DNA of 5,277 nt from Gammaproteobacteria bacterium (GTDB taxonomy: Bacteria > Pseudomonadota > Gammaproteobacteria > Pseudomonadales > Pseudohongiellaceae): positions 1-5,277 of the forward strand of contig CANCGR010000547.1 of NCBI GenBank assembly GCA_947377625.1, in the 5' to 3' direction. The notes below the pieces were generated by a model. That model did no database searches and was not told where the DNA came from. It saw nothing but the letters and a program-made list of their open reading frames with translations. Shown here piece after piece: positions 1 to 5,277 of this stretch. The stretch's first letter is position 1. Every line of letters begins with the position of its first letter. The translations under genes were made by a program, and so were the position numbers.

Positions 1-784
1 GATTTATTGAAACCGCGTCGAGGTATGGGTTTAGATTGCAATATTCTATTTTGTACAATTCCTTGAATTTATTTTCTAATAAGAGTGCTGTGTTTTCACG
101 CCATTTTTTATAAAGATCAAGTTCATTTGATTCGATTCTAGATGGAAGCGGGTAGATCATGTATGGTCTAAAATCATCTGAATTAACTCTGTAGGATACC
201 CATTTTTTGTAGACGTTTAAAAGATTGCTAAAGCTTTGACTATTTGGTGTAAAGACAGTGATAATTCTCTCTGGCATTATCATTGTGCAAATGCCAGCAA
301 TGTCCGTGAGGCCAGTTCTAGAATCAATTAATATATAATCAAAATTGGCCTCTAAATATGTTATCCAAACAGGAAAGAAAATGTAGTGATTATCAAAAAA
401 TATTCGCCAGTTAAACGTTTGGATTTTTGTATTGTAATCTTCATCGAGAGTTCCAGCTTTAAGTAAATGAAAAAATGAATCTCCCAAAGCAACCTCAATA
501 AGGTAGTCGTGAAAATTCTCTTTAATATAGGACTCTACTTCACCATCTACAATGTGTTGAATGGAATCAACAAAGTCAATCAGGCCTGCTTTGTTAATCT
601 CTGACGGATTAAAATAGTTCTGAAAATAGGTATGTAACCCCGGGGCTTCTAAATCCCAGTCAATAATTAGAACTTTTTTATTAGCATGTTTAGTCAGGTA
701 GCATGCGATGTTAGCTAGGGCCATGCTTCTCCCGGTTCCGCCTTTATAAGAATAAAACGTAACTATTTTGCCTTTTTTATTCAT
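1..784 (-). CDS. ParA/MinD-like ATPase with KGGTGRS variant P-loop, C-terminus cut by window edge
   Basis: Conceptual translation from the ATG at 784 gives 261 residues with no stop before the window edge, so the C-terminus is missing. It opens with a beta strand (GKIVTFYSY), then the deviant Walker A KGGTGRS at residues 14-20, then MALANIA. DWDLEAPG at 42-49 matches the segment that follows the first helix in ParA/MinD proteins. FDYILIDSRTGLTD at 148-161 is the Walker B/switch region, with D154 after the hydrophobic strand. This pattern fits the SIMIBI P-loop class in which Arg replaces the second Lys of KGGxGK[ST]. From memory, the same block occurs in the ATPase part of FxSxx-COOH system proteins, which also travel with a TIR-like protein. 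The protein presumably binds ATP in the cytoplasm and acts as a switch or regulator; no substrate is visible. An in-frame ATG at 793 would add three residues and lie 8 nt after the TIR stop; neither start has a clear ribosome binding site. The gene is AT-rich like its partner and probably co-transcribed with it. Family is confident, role is inference. Confidence 0.
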   Translation of the reverse strand, partial: MNKKGKIVTFYSYKGGTGRSMALANIACYLTKHANKKVLIIDWDLEAPGLHTYFQNYFNPSEINKAGLIDFVDSIQHIVDGEVESYIKENFHDYLIEVALGDSFFHLLKAGTLDEDYNTKIQTFNWRIFFDNHYIFFPVWITYLEANFDYILIDSRTGLTDIAGICTMIMPERIITVFTPNSQSFSNLLNVYKKWVSYRVNSDDFRPYMIYPLPSRIESNELDLYKKWRENTALLLENKFKELYKIEYCNLNPYLDAVSIN

Positions 785-801
785 TTTGATCATTTTGGGG
801 A

Positions 802-1428
802 CTACATACTTGGGTATTTTCTCTTAATGTACTCGTAATTTTCATTGAAGTTAAGTTCTGGCCTTGGTATTGGATTTATTGCCTCTAGCCCTTTAAATGT
901 TCGTTTCATTTTATCGAATCGCTTATTGATATCTTTAAGGGCTTCATTGAGTATCTTACAATTTTTGTTCAATTTTAAAGTCAGTGTTAACTCACTAATA
1001 TCTATGTAGTTTCTTTCGTCGAATAATTTCGGCATTGGGGTTTCAATTTCTTCAATGTCATTATGTTTGATAATAATCGGAATTATTTGATAGCAGTCTT
1101 TCTCCTTAATTTTCGAGTTAGTTTCCTGAAGTTTTTTTGTTCGAGCCTCTTCATGTTGCATAAAATATGACAATTCCCAGGTACAATAGGGGTGGTCTTT
1201 GCTAAAAGATATTGGCACATAAAAAAATAGTAAGCATAAACTATTTTCTATTGCATCGGCAACTTCGTCGGAAATGCCATCTCCTGGAATAATATTGCTT
1301 TTATCCAAAAAAACATCCTTACCTGAACACTCCTCGCTTTTTTTTAGGTGACGATGGAAGAACTTGGCACAATCGCTACACCAATCTATTCTTCTGTATG
1401 AGATAAATCCAGTATATTTTAAGTTCAT
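802..1428 (-). CDS. TIR-domain protein, first gene of a TIR/ATPase operon
   Basis: A 208-residue cytoplasmic protein with an N-terminal TIR domain over roughly residues 4-125. Box 1 is FISYRR at 8-13. The box 2 region is VFLDKSNIIPGDGISDEV, where D42 and the PGDGISDEVADAIENS stretch are typical. The following strand is CLLFFYVP, and YCTWEL at 81-86 aligns with the WCxxEL motif of TIR enzymes, making E85 the candidate catalytic glutamate. Known TIR proteins with this glutamate cleave NAD+ or make cyclic ADP-ribose-type signals, so NADase or signalling activity is plausible but unproven here. Residues about 145-208 are a charged, probably helical tail with no domain I recognise. There is no signal peptide or membrane segment. 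The stop lies just before the ParA-like gene, which argues for one transcript and a functional pair. Third codon positions are A/T-rich, unlike the hypothetical gene at 1815-2486 and rnr, which suggests horizontal acquisition. The ATG at 1428 is the first that keeps the TIR fold; the nearby ATG at 1435 is out of frame. No convincing promoter was found upstream. Confidence 0.
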   Translation of the reverse strand: MNLKYTGFISYRRIDWCSDCAKFFHRHLKKSEECSGKDVFLDKSNIIPGDGISDEVADAIENSLCLLFFYVPISFSKDHPYCTWELSYFMQHEEARTKKLQETNSKIKEKDCYQIIPIIIKHNDIEEIETPMPKLFDERNYIDISELTLTLKLNKNCKILNEALKDINKRFDKMKRTFKGLEAINPIPRPELNFNENYEYIKRKYPSM

Positions 1429-1500
1429 TTTTCATTTAATTATTGGTGAAAATAGTAAATTATGGAGTTATAAAAAAGGAAAAACTCTTTCCCCCAGCCC

Positions 1501-1519
1501 CTTTCTCCAAAGGAGAAAG
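1501..1519. repeat. Short palindrome upstream of the TIR gene (8-bp stem, 3-nt loop)
   Basis: CTTTCTCC at 1501-1508 pairs perfectly with GGAGAAAG at 1512-1519 around an AAA loop. It sits in a C-rich context (preceded by CCCCCAGCCC) that resembles a dispersed intergenic repeat I recall from Bacteroidota genomes. It has no T-tract on either side, so it is not a textbook intrinsic terminator. Confidence 0.
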
Positions 1520-1533
1520 AGGAGCGCTTACGT

Positions 1534-1549
1534 CTGCGCTGTCGCGCAG
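1534..1549. repeat. GC-rich hairpin (6-bp stem, 4-nt loop)
   Basis: CTGCGC at 1534-1539 pairs with GCGCAG at 1544-1549 around TGTC. It lies 14 nt after the preceding palindrome and may belong to the same composite repeat. A stem of this size can arise by chance, so its function is unknown. Confidence 0.
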
Positions 1550-1575
1550 GGGTTATTGTGGCACATTTTGTAGGT

Positions 1576-1592
1576 AACGCGCATGGTGCGTT
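1576..1592. repeat. Weak hairpin (7-bp stem with one G-T pair)
   Basis: AACGCGC at 1576-1582 pairs with GTGCGTT at 1586-1592 around ATG, with one wobble pair. It is listed because it continues the run of hairpins between the TIR gene and the hypothetical gene. On its own it is weak. Confidence 0.
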
Positions 1593-1627
1593 TATAGATA
1601 TGTGATAATTTTCAGTTGATTTTGTTG

Positions 1628-1657
1628 TGTAGAGACGCAATGTTTTGCGTCTCCACA
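1628..1657 (-). repeat. 28-nt palindromic repeat, copy A (inverted relative to copy B)
   Basis: The arm TGTAGAGACGCAA at 1628-1640 pairs with TTGCGTCTCCACA at 1645-1657 around a 4-nt loop, with a single mismatch (1631 against 1654). Read on the minus strand, 1629-1656 matches copy B (1712-1739) at 27 of 28 positions, so the copies are inverted. The GTAGAGACGC...GCGTCTCTAC type of palindrome is one I recall as dispersed in Bacteroidota and cyanobacterial genomes. It looks like a non-autonomous intergenic element; there is no coding potential and no T-tract. Confidence 0.
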
Positions 1658-1711
1658 GCGGGTGTTGTAATTGTATATGTGTTGTGTGCACCTGTCGTTT
1701 GCCCGTGTTGT

Positions 1712-1739
1712 GTAGAGACGCAAAACATTGCGTCTCTAC
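1712..1739 (+). repeat. 28-nt palindromic repeat, copy B
   Basis: GTAGAGACGCAA at 1712-1723 pairs perfectly with TTGCGTCTCTAC at 1728-1739 around AACA, giving a 12-bp stem. It is the inverted partner of copy A about 55 nt away, so the two copies could also pair with each other into one long stem. The short, asymmetric loop is conserved in both copies, which lets their orientation be assigned. Confidence 0.
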
Positions 1740-1753
1740 CGTTGGGGGTACAT

Positions 1754-1786
1754 AGGTGTCCCGCACCTTTGAGGTGTGGCACTCCT
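1754..1786. repeat. Imperfect 15-bp hairpin just downstream of the hypothetical gene
   Basis: The arm at 1754-1768 (AGGTGTCCCGCACCT) pairs with 1772-1786 (AGGTGTGGCACTCCT) around TTG, with two mismatches and one G-T pair. It lies about 28 nt past the stop of the minus-strand gene at 1815, so it could help end or protect that transcript. It lacks the U-run of an intrinsic terminator. A dispersed intergenic palindrome is equally likely. Confidence 0.
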
Positions 1787-1814
1787 GCACACCTGGCTGG
1801 TCAATAAATTGCAG

Positions 1815-2486
1815 CTACTTCTTTATTCTCTGGCGGGAAAAGTGTTGTTTTATTTTGCGGCAGGCTTCGGTGTGGTTGATGGTTGTGTGGTAATCGGTTT
1901 CGTTGTGGCAAAAACGGCGTTCGGCGCGGGGAAGGTACCACTGGAAGAGGTTGTATTGGAGCCAGTTGGTGTTGCAGGGGTGGCCGTTGACTTCGGTTGT
2001 GTGGTGTTGGTTATGGTGTAGGTTGAATAGTAAGCCTTTGTGCTTATCGAAATCTTCTTTGGTGATGGGTGGGGGAGGTGTTTCAAGTTGGGTTTCCTTG
2101 GTTGTGGTCGTGGCGTCTGTGGGGGATGCGGGTTGGTGTAGGGCTGCTTCGTGTGTTTCTGGTGTGTCTTGCGGGCTACCTGCCTGGAATTCTTTGTACT
2201 TTGCTTTTATGGTTTTGCTGAGTTCTTTGTCTTGTTTGGCAATGAAGGTGGCAAAGGCAGTGATGGCTTTTTGTCCGTTGAAGGGGTCGGCGAGTTTTTT
2301 GAGTTTGGCAAGGCAGTTGATCAGCCGGCATAACATACCGACTTCTTTGAAGGATGGGAAGCGGCTGTTTTCTTCACGCTGGGTGATGGATCGCTGGAAT
2401 TCGAGCAGCTGGTTACTGAGCTGGGCGAATGCCATGATGAGGGTTGTTTCGAGTGTGTTTTCGGAGGTGGTGCGTGCTTGTTCCAT
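1815..2486 (-). CDS. Hypothetical protein, 223 residues, no recognised family
   Basis: I do not recognise this protein. The frame starts at the ATG at 2486 (MEQARTTSEN) and ends at a TAG at 1815-1817. Third codon positions are strongly C-rich (AAC, ACC, CTC, GCC, TTC), which supports real coding. Residues 1-100 look alpha-helical and mixed-charge (for example TLIMAFAQLSNQLLEFQ and AKYKEF). Residues about 101-143 form a Pro/Thr/Ala-rich linker with PPPP at 137-140. Residues about 144-223 are rich in His, Asn, Trp and Cys (LHHNQHH, NGHPCNTNWLQYNLFQWYLP, RRFCHNETDYH) and end in a basic tail. C171, C193, C209 and several histidines could bind metal, but no known zinc motif is evident. There is no signal peptide or membrane span. 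The same frame is open upstream to 2816, but that part crosses repeat-like DNA and lacks coding character, so the shorter start is preferred. The gene stands alone between palindromic repeats, about 390 nt from the TIR gene. Its C-rich codons differ sharply from the TIR operon. Confidence 0.
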   Translation of the reverse strand: MEQARTTSENTLETTLIMAFAQLSNQLLEFQRSITQREENSRFPSFKEVGMLCRLINCLAKLKKLADPFNGQKAITAFATFIAKQDKELSKTIKAKYKEFQAGSPQDTPETHEAALHQPASPTDATTTTKETQLETPPPPITKEDFDKHKGLLFNLHHNQHHTTEVNGHPCNTNWLQYNLFQWYLPRAERRFCHNETDYHTTINHTEACRKIKQHFSRQRIKK

Positions 2487-2680
2487 TGCTTTTGTTTTTA
2501 TACTGCAAAGGTGTGGCGGTTGTTTAGATTTTGTGGGAGGAAAAATACATGATGTGACGCTTTCCGGCACACCATGTAAATTTTTTTTGTGGATAACGGG
2601 TGTTATATAGTTACTAATGAGTGAATTGATTATTGTTAATTTATTTATGTGTAAAAATGAAATTAGCAGGGTTGGAAAAC
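2487..2680. other. Non-coding leader of the hypothetical gene
   Basis: This stretch is mostly AT-rich and has no supported gene. On the minus strand, CACCTTTG, ending 25 nt before the ATG at 2486, resembles the Bacteroidota -7 element TAnnTTTG (seven of eight), but no matching TTTG sits at the usual upstream distance. A promoter for the hypothetical gene is therefore likely here but not located. Confidence 0.
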
Positions 2681-2685
2681 TTAAC

Positions 2686-2712
2686 CGCCGAGTAGCGCAG
2701 AGTTTCGCAGAG
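2686..2712. repeat. Three CGCAGAG-type units at exact 10-nt spacing
   Basis: CGCCGAG at 2686, CGCAGAG at 2696 and CGCAGAG at 2706 begin exactly 10 nt apart, with 3-nt spacers TAG and TTT. A looser GGCAGAG follows at 2728. I recall similar runs of CGCAAAG-like units as dispersed intergenic repeats in Bacteroidota. No function is established from the sequence. Confidence 0.
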
Positions 2713-2804
2713 CTTTTTTTTGAGTTTGGCAGAGGGCGTGGGGGCGTGCTGTGGTGTGTTTTGTGAAGTTCGCAAAACGACGTGTAGGGTATTTTATCAC
2801 CCTT

Positions 2805-2828
2805 GAATCCCGCCAACGGGCGTGATTC
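2805..2828. repeat. Hairpin with 10-bp stem, one mismatch
   Basis: GAATCCCGCC at 2805-2814 pairs with GGCGTGATTC at 2819-2828 around AACG, with one mismatch. It ends 7 nt before the long inverted-repeat element at 2836 and may be part of the same insertion or an older neighbouring repeat. It has no following T-run. Confidence 0.
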
Positions 2829-2835
2829 GGCCCCA

Positions 2836-2965
2836 CTCTTACAATAAGAGGGGAGCTGTTGCTTAGCGCCTCATTTTTGCTACAAAAAATATTAAATAGT
2901 ACATATAAATAGTTGATTTACAAATCATAATGCGCTAATCGGCAGCTCCCCTCTTATTTTAAGAG
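2836..2965. mobile_element. MITE-like or paired-REP element, 130 bp with 34-nt inverted ends
   Basis: The left end at 2836-2869 and the right end at 2932-2965 are inverted copies matching at 30 of 34 positions, including a perfect 16-bp block (AATAAGAGGGGAGCTG and its complement). Each end is also a hairpin by itself: CTCTTA/TAAGAG around CAA on the left, and CCCTCTTA/TAAGAGGG around TTT on the right (2949-2967). The 62-nt interior is very AT-rich with no reading frame. This fits a non-autonomous element mobilised in trans, or two REP-like units in opposite orientation. No target-site duplication is obvious. A bidirectional terminator pair is the main alternative, but the long extension of identity beyond the hairpins favours an element. 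Confidence 0.
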
Positions 2966-2971
2966 GGCACA

Positions 2972-2994
2972 GCCTTATTCGGAACGAATAAGGC
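2972..2994. repeat. Perfect 10-bp hairpin upstream of rnr
   Basis: GCCTTATTCG at 2972-2981 pairs perfectly with CGAATAAGGC at 2985-2994 around GAA. It lies only 6 nt after the 130-bp element and 262 nt before the rnr start. With no T-tract it is not a standard terminator; it could be another dispersed palindrome or a structure in the 5' leader of rnr if transcription starts upstream. Confidence 0.
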
Positions 2995-3256
2995 AGGGTT
3001 GATAAACCACAGCAACCAGCACAACCAATACAACACTATTCCTTCTCAAACTACGGAGGGGATGACAGAATTGGATGGGGTTTACCATTTGTTAACTCAA
3101 CGTGCATATCTAATGTTATTAATTTTCGCTAAAGTGCTGAATGGCCTCTTAATAGCTTATCTTTAATCCATGTCATTGATTTGCGGGAGACTGCTTAGGG
3201 CAATTTTAGCTGCAAACCGGGGACAAACATTTAATCATAATTAATAGTATTGGCAT
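2995..3256. other. Intergenic region before rnr, no gene found
   Basis: No supported gene, RNA or repeat is visible. The first 50 nt are CA-rich (ACCACAGCAACCAGCACAAC) and the last 100 nt AT-rich. The rnr promoter should lie here, but no pair of TTTG and TAnnTTTG at normal spacing was found, and no purine-rich ribosome binding site precedes the ATG at 3257. Confidence 0.
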
Positions 3257-5277
3257 ATGCCTAAGAAAACAAAAACAAAGAAGAAAGAAAATAGTTCGGG
3301 TAGGGAAACACTTACCGGCAAGCTCGAAATTACCCGTGGTGGGATGGGGTTTGTAATAGTGGAAGGCAGGGAGAAAGATATCATCATCAGGCGCGACGGC
3401 ATGACTAATGCCCTGAATGGAGATACGGTTAGTGTGGAAGTTCGCGGCTTTGCCGACAATAATAAAAGACAGGAAGGAACAATTACAGGAGTAATCAAGC
3501 GCAAGCAGTCGGAGTTTAGCGGCAGGGTAGAGGTGCATCAGCATTTCTCCTTCCTGGTGCCCGACAGTGATAAAATGCCGGTGGATATTTACATTCCCCT
3601 GCACCTGCTCAATGGCGCTAAAAATGGCGACAGAGCAATTGCCAAGGTGGTAGAATGGACCGGAAAGACCAAGAACCCGGTAGGGGAGATCACCAGCATA
3701 CTCACCAACCAGTCGCAGAACGAGATTGCCATGCAGGGCATTCTTACCGAAAACGGTTTCCCGCTTACTTTCCCAGATGAGGTGCTGGAAGATGCAGCCC
3801 GTTACCCGGAAGGCATTGATAAAAAAGAAATTAAGAAACGTCGCGATATGCGCGATGTGCTCACCATGACCATTGACCCGGCCGATGCCAAGGACTTTGA
3901 TGACGCCCTGTCATTCAAGTCACTCAAAGGTGGCTGGTACGAAGTGGGAGTGCATATTGCCGATGTGGGTCATTTTATAGAAACCGGTTCTGCGCTTGAC
4001 CAGGAAGCCTTTAAACGGGCTACCAGTGTGTACCTGCCCGATAGGGTACTGCCCATGCTGCCGGAACGTCTTTCTAATGAGCTGTGTTCTCTACGCCCTA
4101 ATGAAGATAAATATACGTTTTCAGCGGTGTTCCAGATCAATAAGGCTGGAAAGATAAAGGACAGCTGGCTGGGTAAAACCTTGATCCATTCCGACCGCAG
4201 GTTCAGTTATGAAGATGTGCAGGTAATTATTGAAGGCGCCAAAGGCGACCACGAAAAGGAAATAAAGGTGCTGAATGAAATGGCCCAGAACCTGAGAAAA
4301 CAGCGTTTTGAACACGGAGCCATCAATTTCTCCAGCCAGGAAGTTAGGTTCAAACTCGATGAAACTGGTAAACCGATAGGTATAGTTATTAAGGAAAGCA
4401 AGGAAGCCCATAAACTGATCGAGGAATTTATGCTGCTGGCCAACCGCACGGTGGCCGAATATGTTTCCGGTATCACCTTTAAGGATGCTCATGTACCATT
4501 CCCGTACCGTGTGCACGATGACCCAGATCCTGAAAAGCTGAAGGTATTCGCATTATTTGCCCGCCGCTTCGGTGTGAAGCTGGATATCAGCGACCCCGAC
4601 GGTATTGCAAAATCATTTAATGAAATGCTGAGCAGTGTACATGGTAAACCTGAGCAGCATGTACTGGAGCAACTGGGTATCCGCACCATGTCGAAGGCCG
4701 TGTATACTACCGATCATCATGGGCACTACGGACTCGGCTTTAAAGACTATTGCCATTTTACGTCACCTATCCGACGTTATCCGGATGTGCTGGTACACCG
4801 CATTTTGCAGCAGTGCCTCGAAAACGACATTAAGCCAATAAAACACCTCGAAACCCAGTGCCGCCATTGTTCCGATCAGGAGCGCCGCGCCATGGATTGC
4901 GAACGTGCCGCCAATAAGTACAAGCAGGTAGAGTTCATGCAGGATTTTGTAGGACATGATTTTGACTGCGTCATCAGTGGTGTATCTAATTTCGGCTTTT
5001 GGGCAGAAACGGTGGAGCACAAATGTGAAGGCATGGTGTCCATGCACGACCTTATGGAGTTCGATAGTTTCGTATTTGTGGAAGGTGAATATGCCTTGGT
5101 GGGTCAACGCTCAGGAATGAAATTTTCGATGGGTGACAAGGTCAACCTACGCGTAGCCTCCACCAACCTCGATAAACGCCAGATCGATTTCGCCGTCATG
5201 GCCATCCCCGGCACCAAACCCAGCCGCAAAAAAGCTCCGGCTAAGGATGCAGGCAGGAATTATGGTGGTGGGAAGGG
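3257..5277 (+). CDS. rnr: Ribonuclease R (3'-5' exoribonuclease), C-terminus cut by window edge
   Basis: The visible 673 residues form RNase R of the RNB family, which degrades RNA processively from the 3' end, including structured RNA, in mRNA and rRNA turnover. The start MPKKTKTKKK is strongly basic. Two OB/cold-shock-like folds follow at about 15-80 (with GGMGFVIVEG) and 85-165. The RNB catalytic domain spans about 190-520. TIDPADAKDFDDAL carries D207, D213, D215 and D216, matching the four metal-binding aspartates D272, D278, D280 and D281 of the E. coli enzyme. The RNB signature runs from H490 to H514 (HYGLGFKDYCHFTSPIRRYP...), with Cys499 at a position usually Ser, Thr, Ala, Leu or Val. 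An S1 RNA-binding domain occupies about 568-648, and a Gly/Lys/Arg-rich tail has begun when the window ends. No N-terminal helix-turn-helix as in E. coli is present, which I expect for Bacteroidota. The ATG at 3257 is chosen because coding begins there; no Shine-Dalgarno is visible. Base composition is more balanced than in the TIR operon, as expected of a core gene. Confidence 0.
   Translation, partial: MPKKTKTKKKENSSGRETLTGKLEITRGGMGFVIVEGREKDIIIRRDGMTNALNGDTVSVEVRGFADNNKRQEGTITGVIKRKQSEFSGRVEVHQHFSFLVPDSDKMPVDIYIPLHLLNGAKNGDRAIAKVVEWTGKTKNPVGEITSILTNQSQNEIAMQGILTENGFPLTFPDEVLEDAARYPEGIDKKEIKKRRDMRDVLTMTIDPADAKDFDDALSFKSLKGGWYEVGVHIADVGHFIETGSALDQEAFKRATSVYLPDRVLPMLPERLSNELCSLRPNEDKYTFSAVFQINKAGKIKDSWLGKTLIHSDRRFSYEDVQVIIEGAKGDHEKEIKVLNEMAQNLRKQRFEHGAINFSSQEVRFKLDETGKPIGIVIKESKEAHKLIEEFMLLANRTVAEYVSGITFKDAHVPFPYRVHDDPDPEKLKVFALFARRFGVKLDISDPDGIAKSFNEMLSSVHGKPEQHVLEQLGIRTMSKAVYTTDHHGHYGLGFKDYCHFTSPIRRYPDVLVHRILQQCLENDIKPIKHLETQCRHCSDQERRAMDCERAANKYKQVEFMQDFVGHDFDCVISGVSNFGFWAETVEHKCEGMVSMHDLMEFDSFVFVEGEYALVGQRSGMKFSMGDKVNLRVASTNLDKRQIDFAVMAIPGTKPSRKKAPAKDAGRNYGGGK

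Noticed and set aside
1628..1739. Possible CRISPR repeats
   Set aside because: There are only two copies, inverted rather than direct, strongly palindromic, with no regular spacers and no cas genes.
1440..1790. Minus-strand open frame of 116 codons between the TIR gene and the hypothetical gene
   Set aside because: It reads straight through both copies of the 28-nt palindrome and other hairpins, so its sequence is translated repeat DNA.
1903..2610. Plus-strand open frame of 235 codons opposite the hypothetical gene
   Set aside because: It is Trp-, Val- and Ser-rich without domain character, and the minus-strand frame has the better codon pattern; it is the antisense shadow of a C-rich gene.
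2487..2816. Upstream extension of the hypothetical gene to 333 residues
   Set aside because: The added 110 residues translate the CGCAGAG repeat and AT-rich leader and show no coding bias. The C-rich codon pattern begins at the ATG at 2486.
2836..2994. Tandem intrinsic terminators between the divergent genes
   Set aside because: Hairpins are present but none is followed by a T-run, and no gene on either strand ends into this region.
2992..3132. Short open plus-strand stretch (GRVDKPQQPAQPIQHYSF...) before rnr
   Set aside because: It has no ATG, GTG or TTG start in a sensible place, is under 50 codons and shows no family resemblance; possibly chance or a remnant.
3206..5107. Several minus-strand frames of 66-132 codons, and a plus-strand one at 4635-4841, inside the RNase R gene
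   Set aside because: They overlap a full-length, motif-complete RNase R frame and have no plausible products.

Overview
The window looks like chromosomal DNA from a member of the Bacteroidota, perhaps a Chitinophagaceae- or Sphingobacteria-like organism. The reasons are: starts without clear Shine-Dalgarno sequences; an RNase R that begins directly with cold-shock-type OB folds; and intergenic DNA full of short palindromes of a kind I recall from Bacteroidota genomes. The taxonomic call is an inference. No rRNA, tRNA or marker protein settles it.

Left part (1-1428, minus strand): a compact two-gene, AT-rich operon. The first gene (1428 to 802) encodes a 208-residue TIR-domain protein. The second starts 17 nt (or 8 nt) after its stop and encodes a ParA/MinD-type ATPase with the variant P-loop KGGTGRS; it runs off the left edge. 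This is the most interesting content: a plausible conflict or immune module in which a TIR effector is paired with a SIMIBI-class NTPase.

Middle part (about 1485-3010): accessory-looking DNA. It holds one C-rich hypothetical gene on the minus strand (2486 to 1815, 223 residues, no recognised family). On both sides are short palindromic elements. They include two inverted copies of a 28-nt palindrome (27/28 identical), several other hairpins, a 10-nt-period CGCAGAG run, and a 130-bp element whose 34-nt ends are inverted copies (30/34) and are each themselves hairpins. No transposase, integrase, CRISPR array or RNA gene was found.

Right part (3257 to the right edge, plus strand): most of rnr, encoding the 3'-5' exoribonuclease RNase R, with OB/cold-shock, RNB catalytic and S1 domains and all four catalytic aspartates. 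It is a housekeeping gene of more balanced base composition, transcribed away from everything else. The layout suggests an accessory defence cluster and repeat-rich DNA abutting a core gene; nothing links rnr functionally to the TIR operon.
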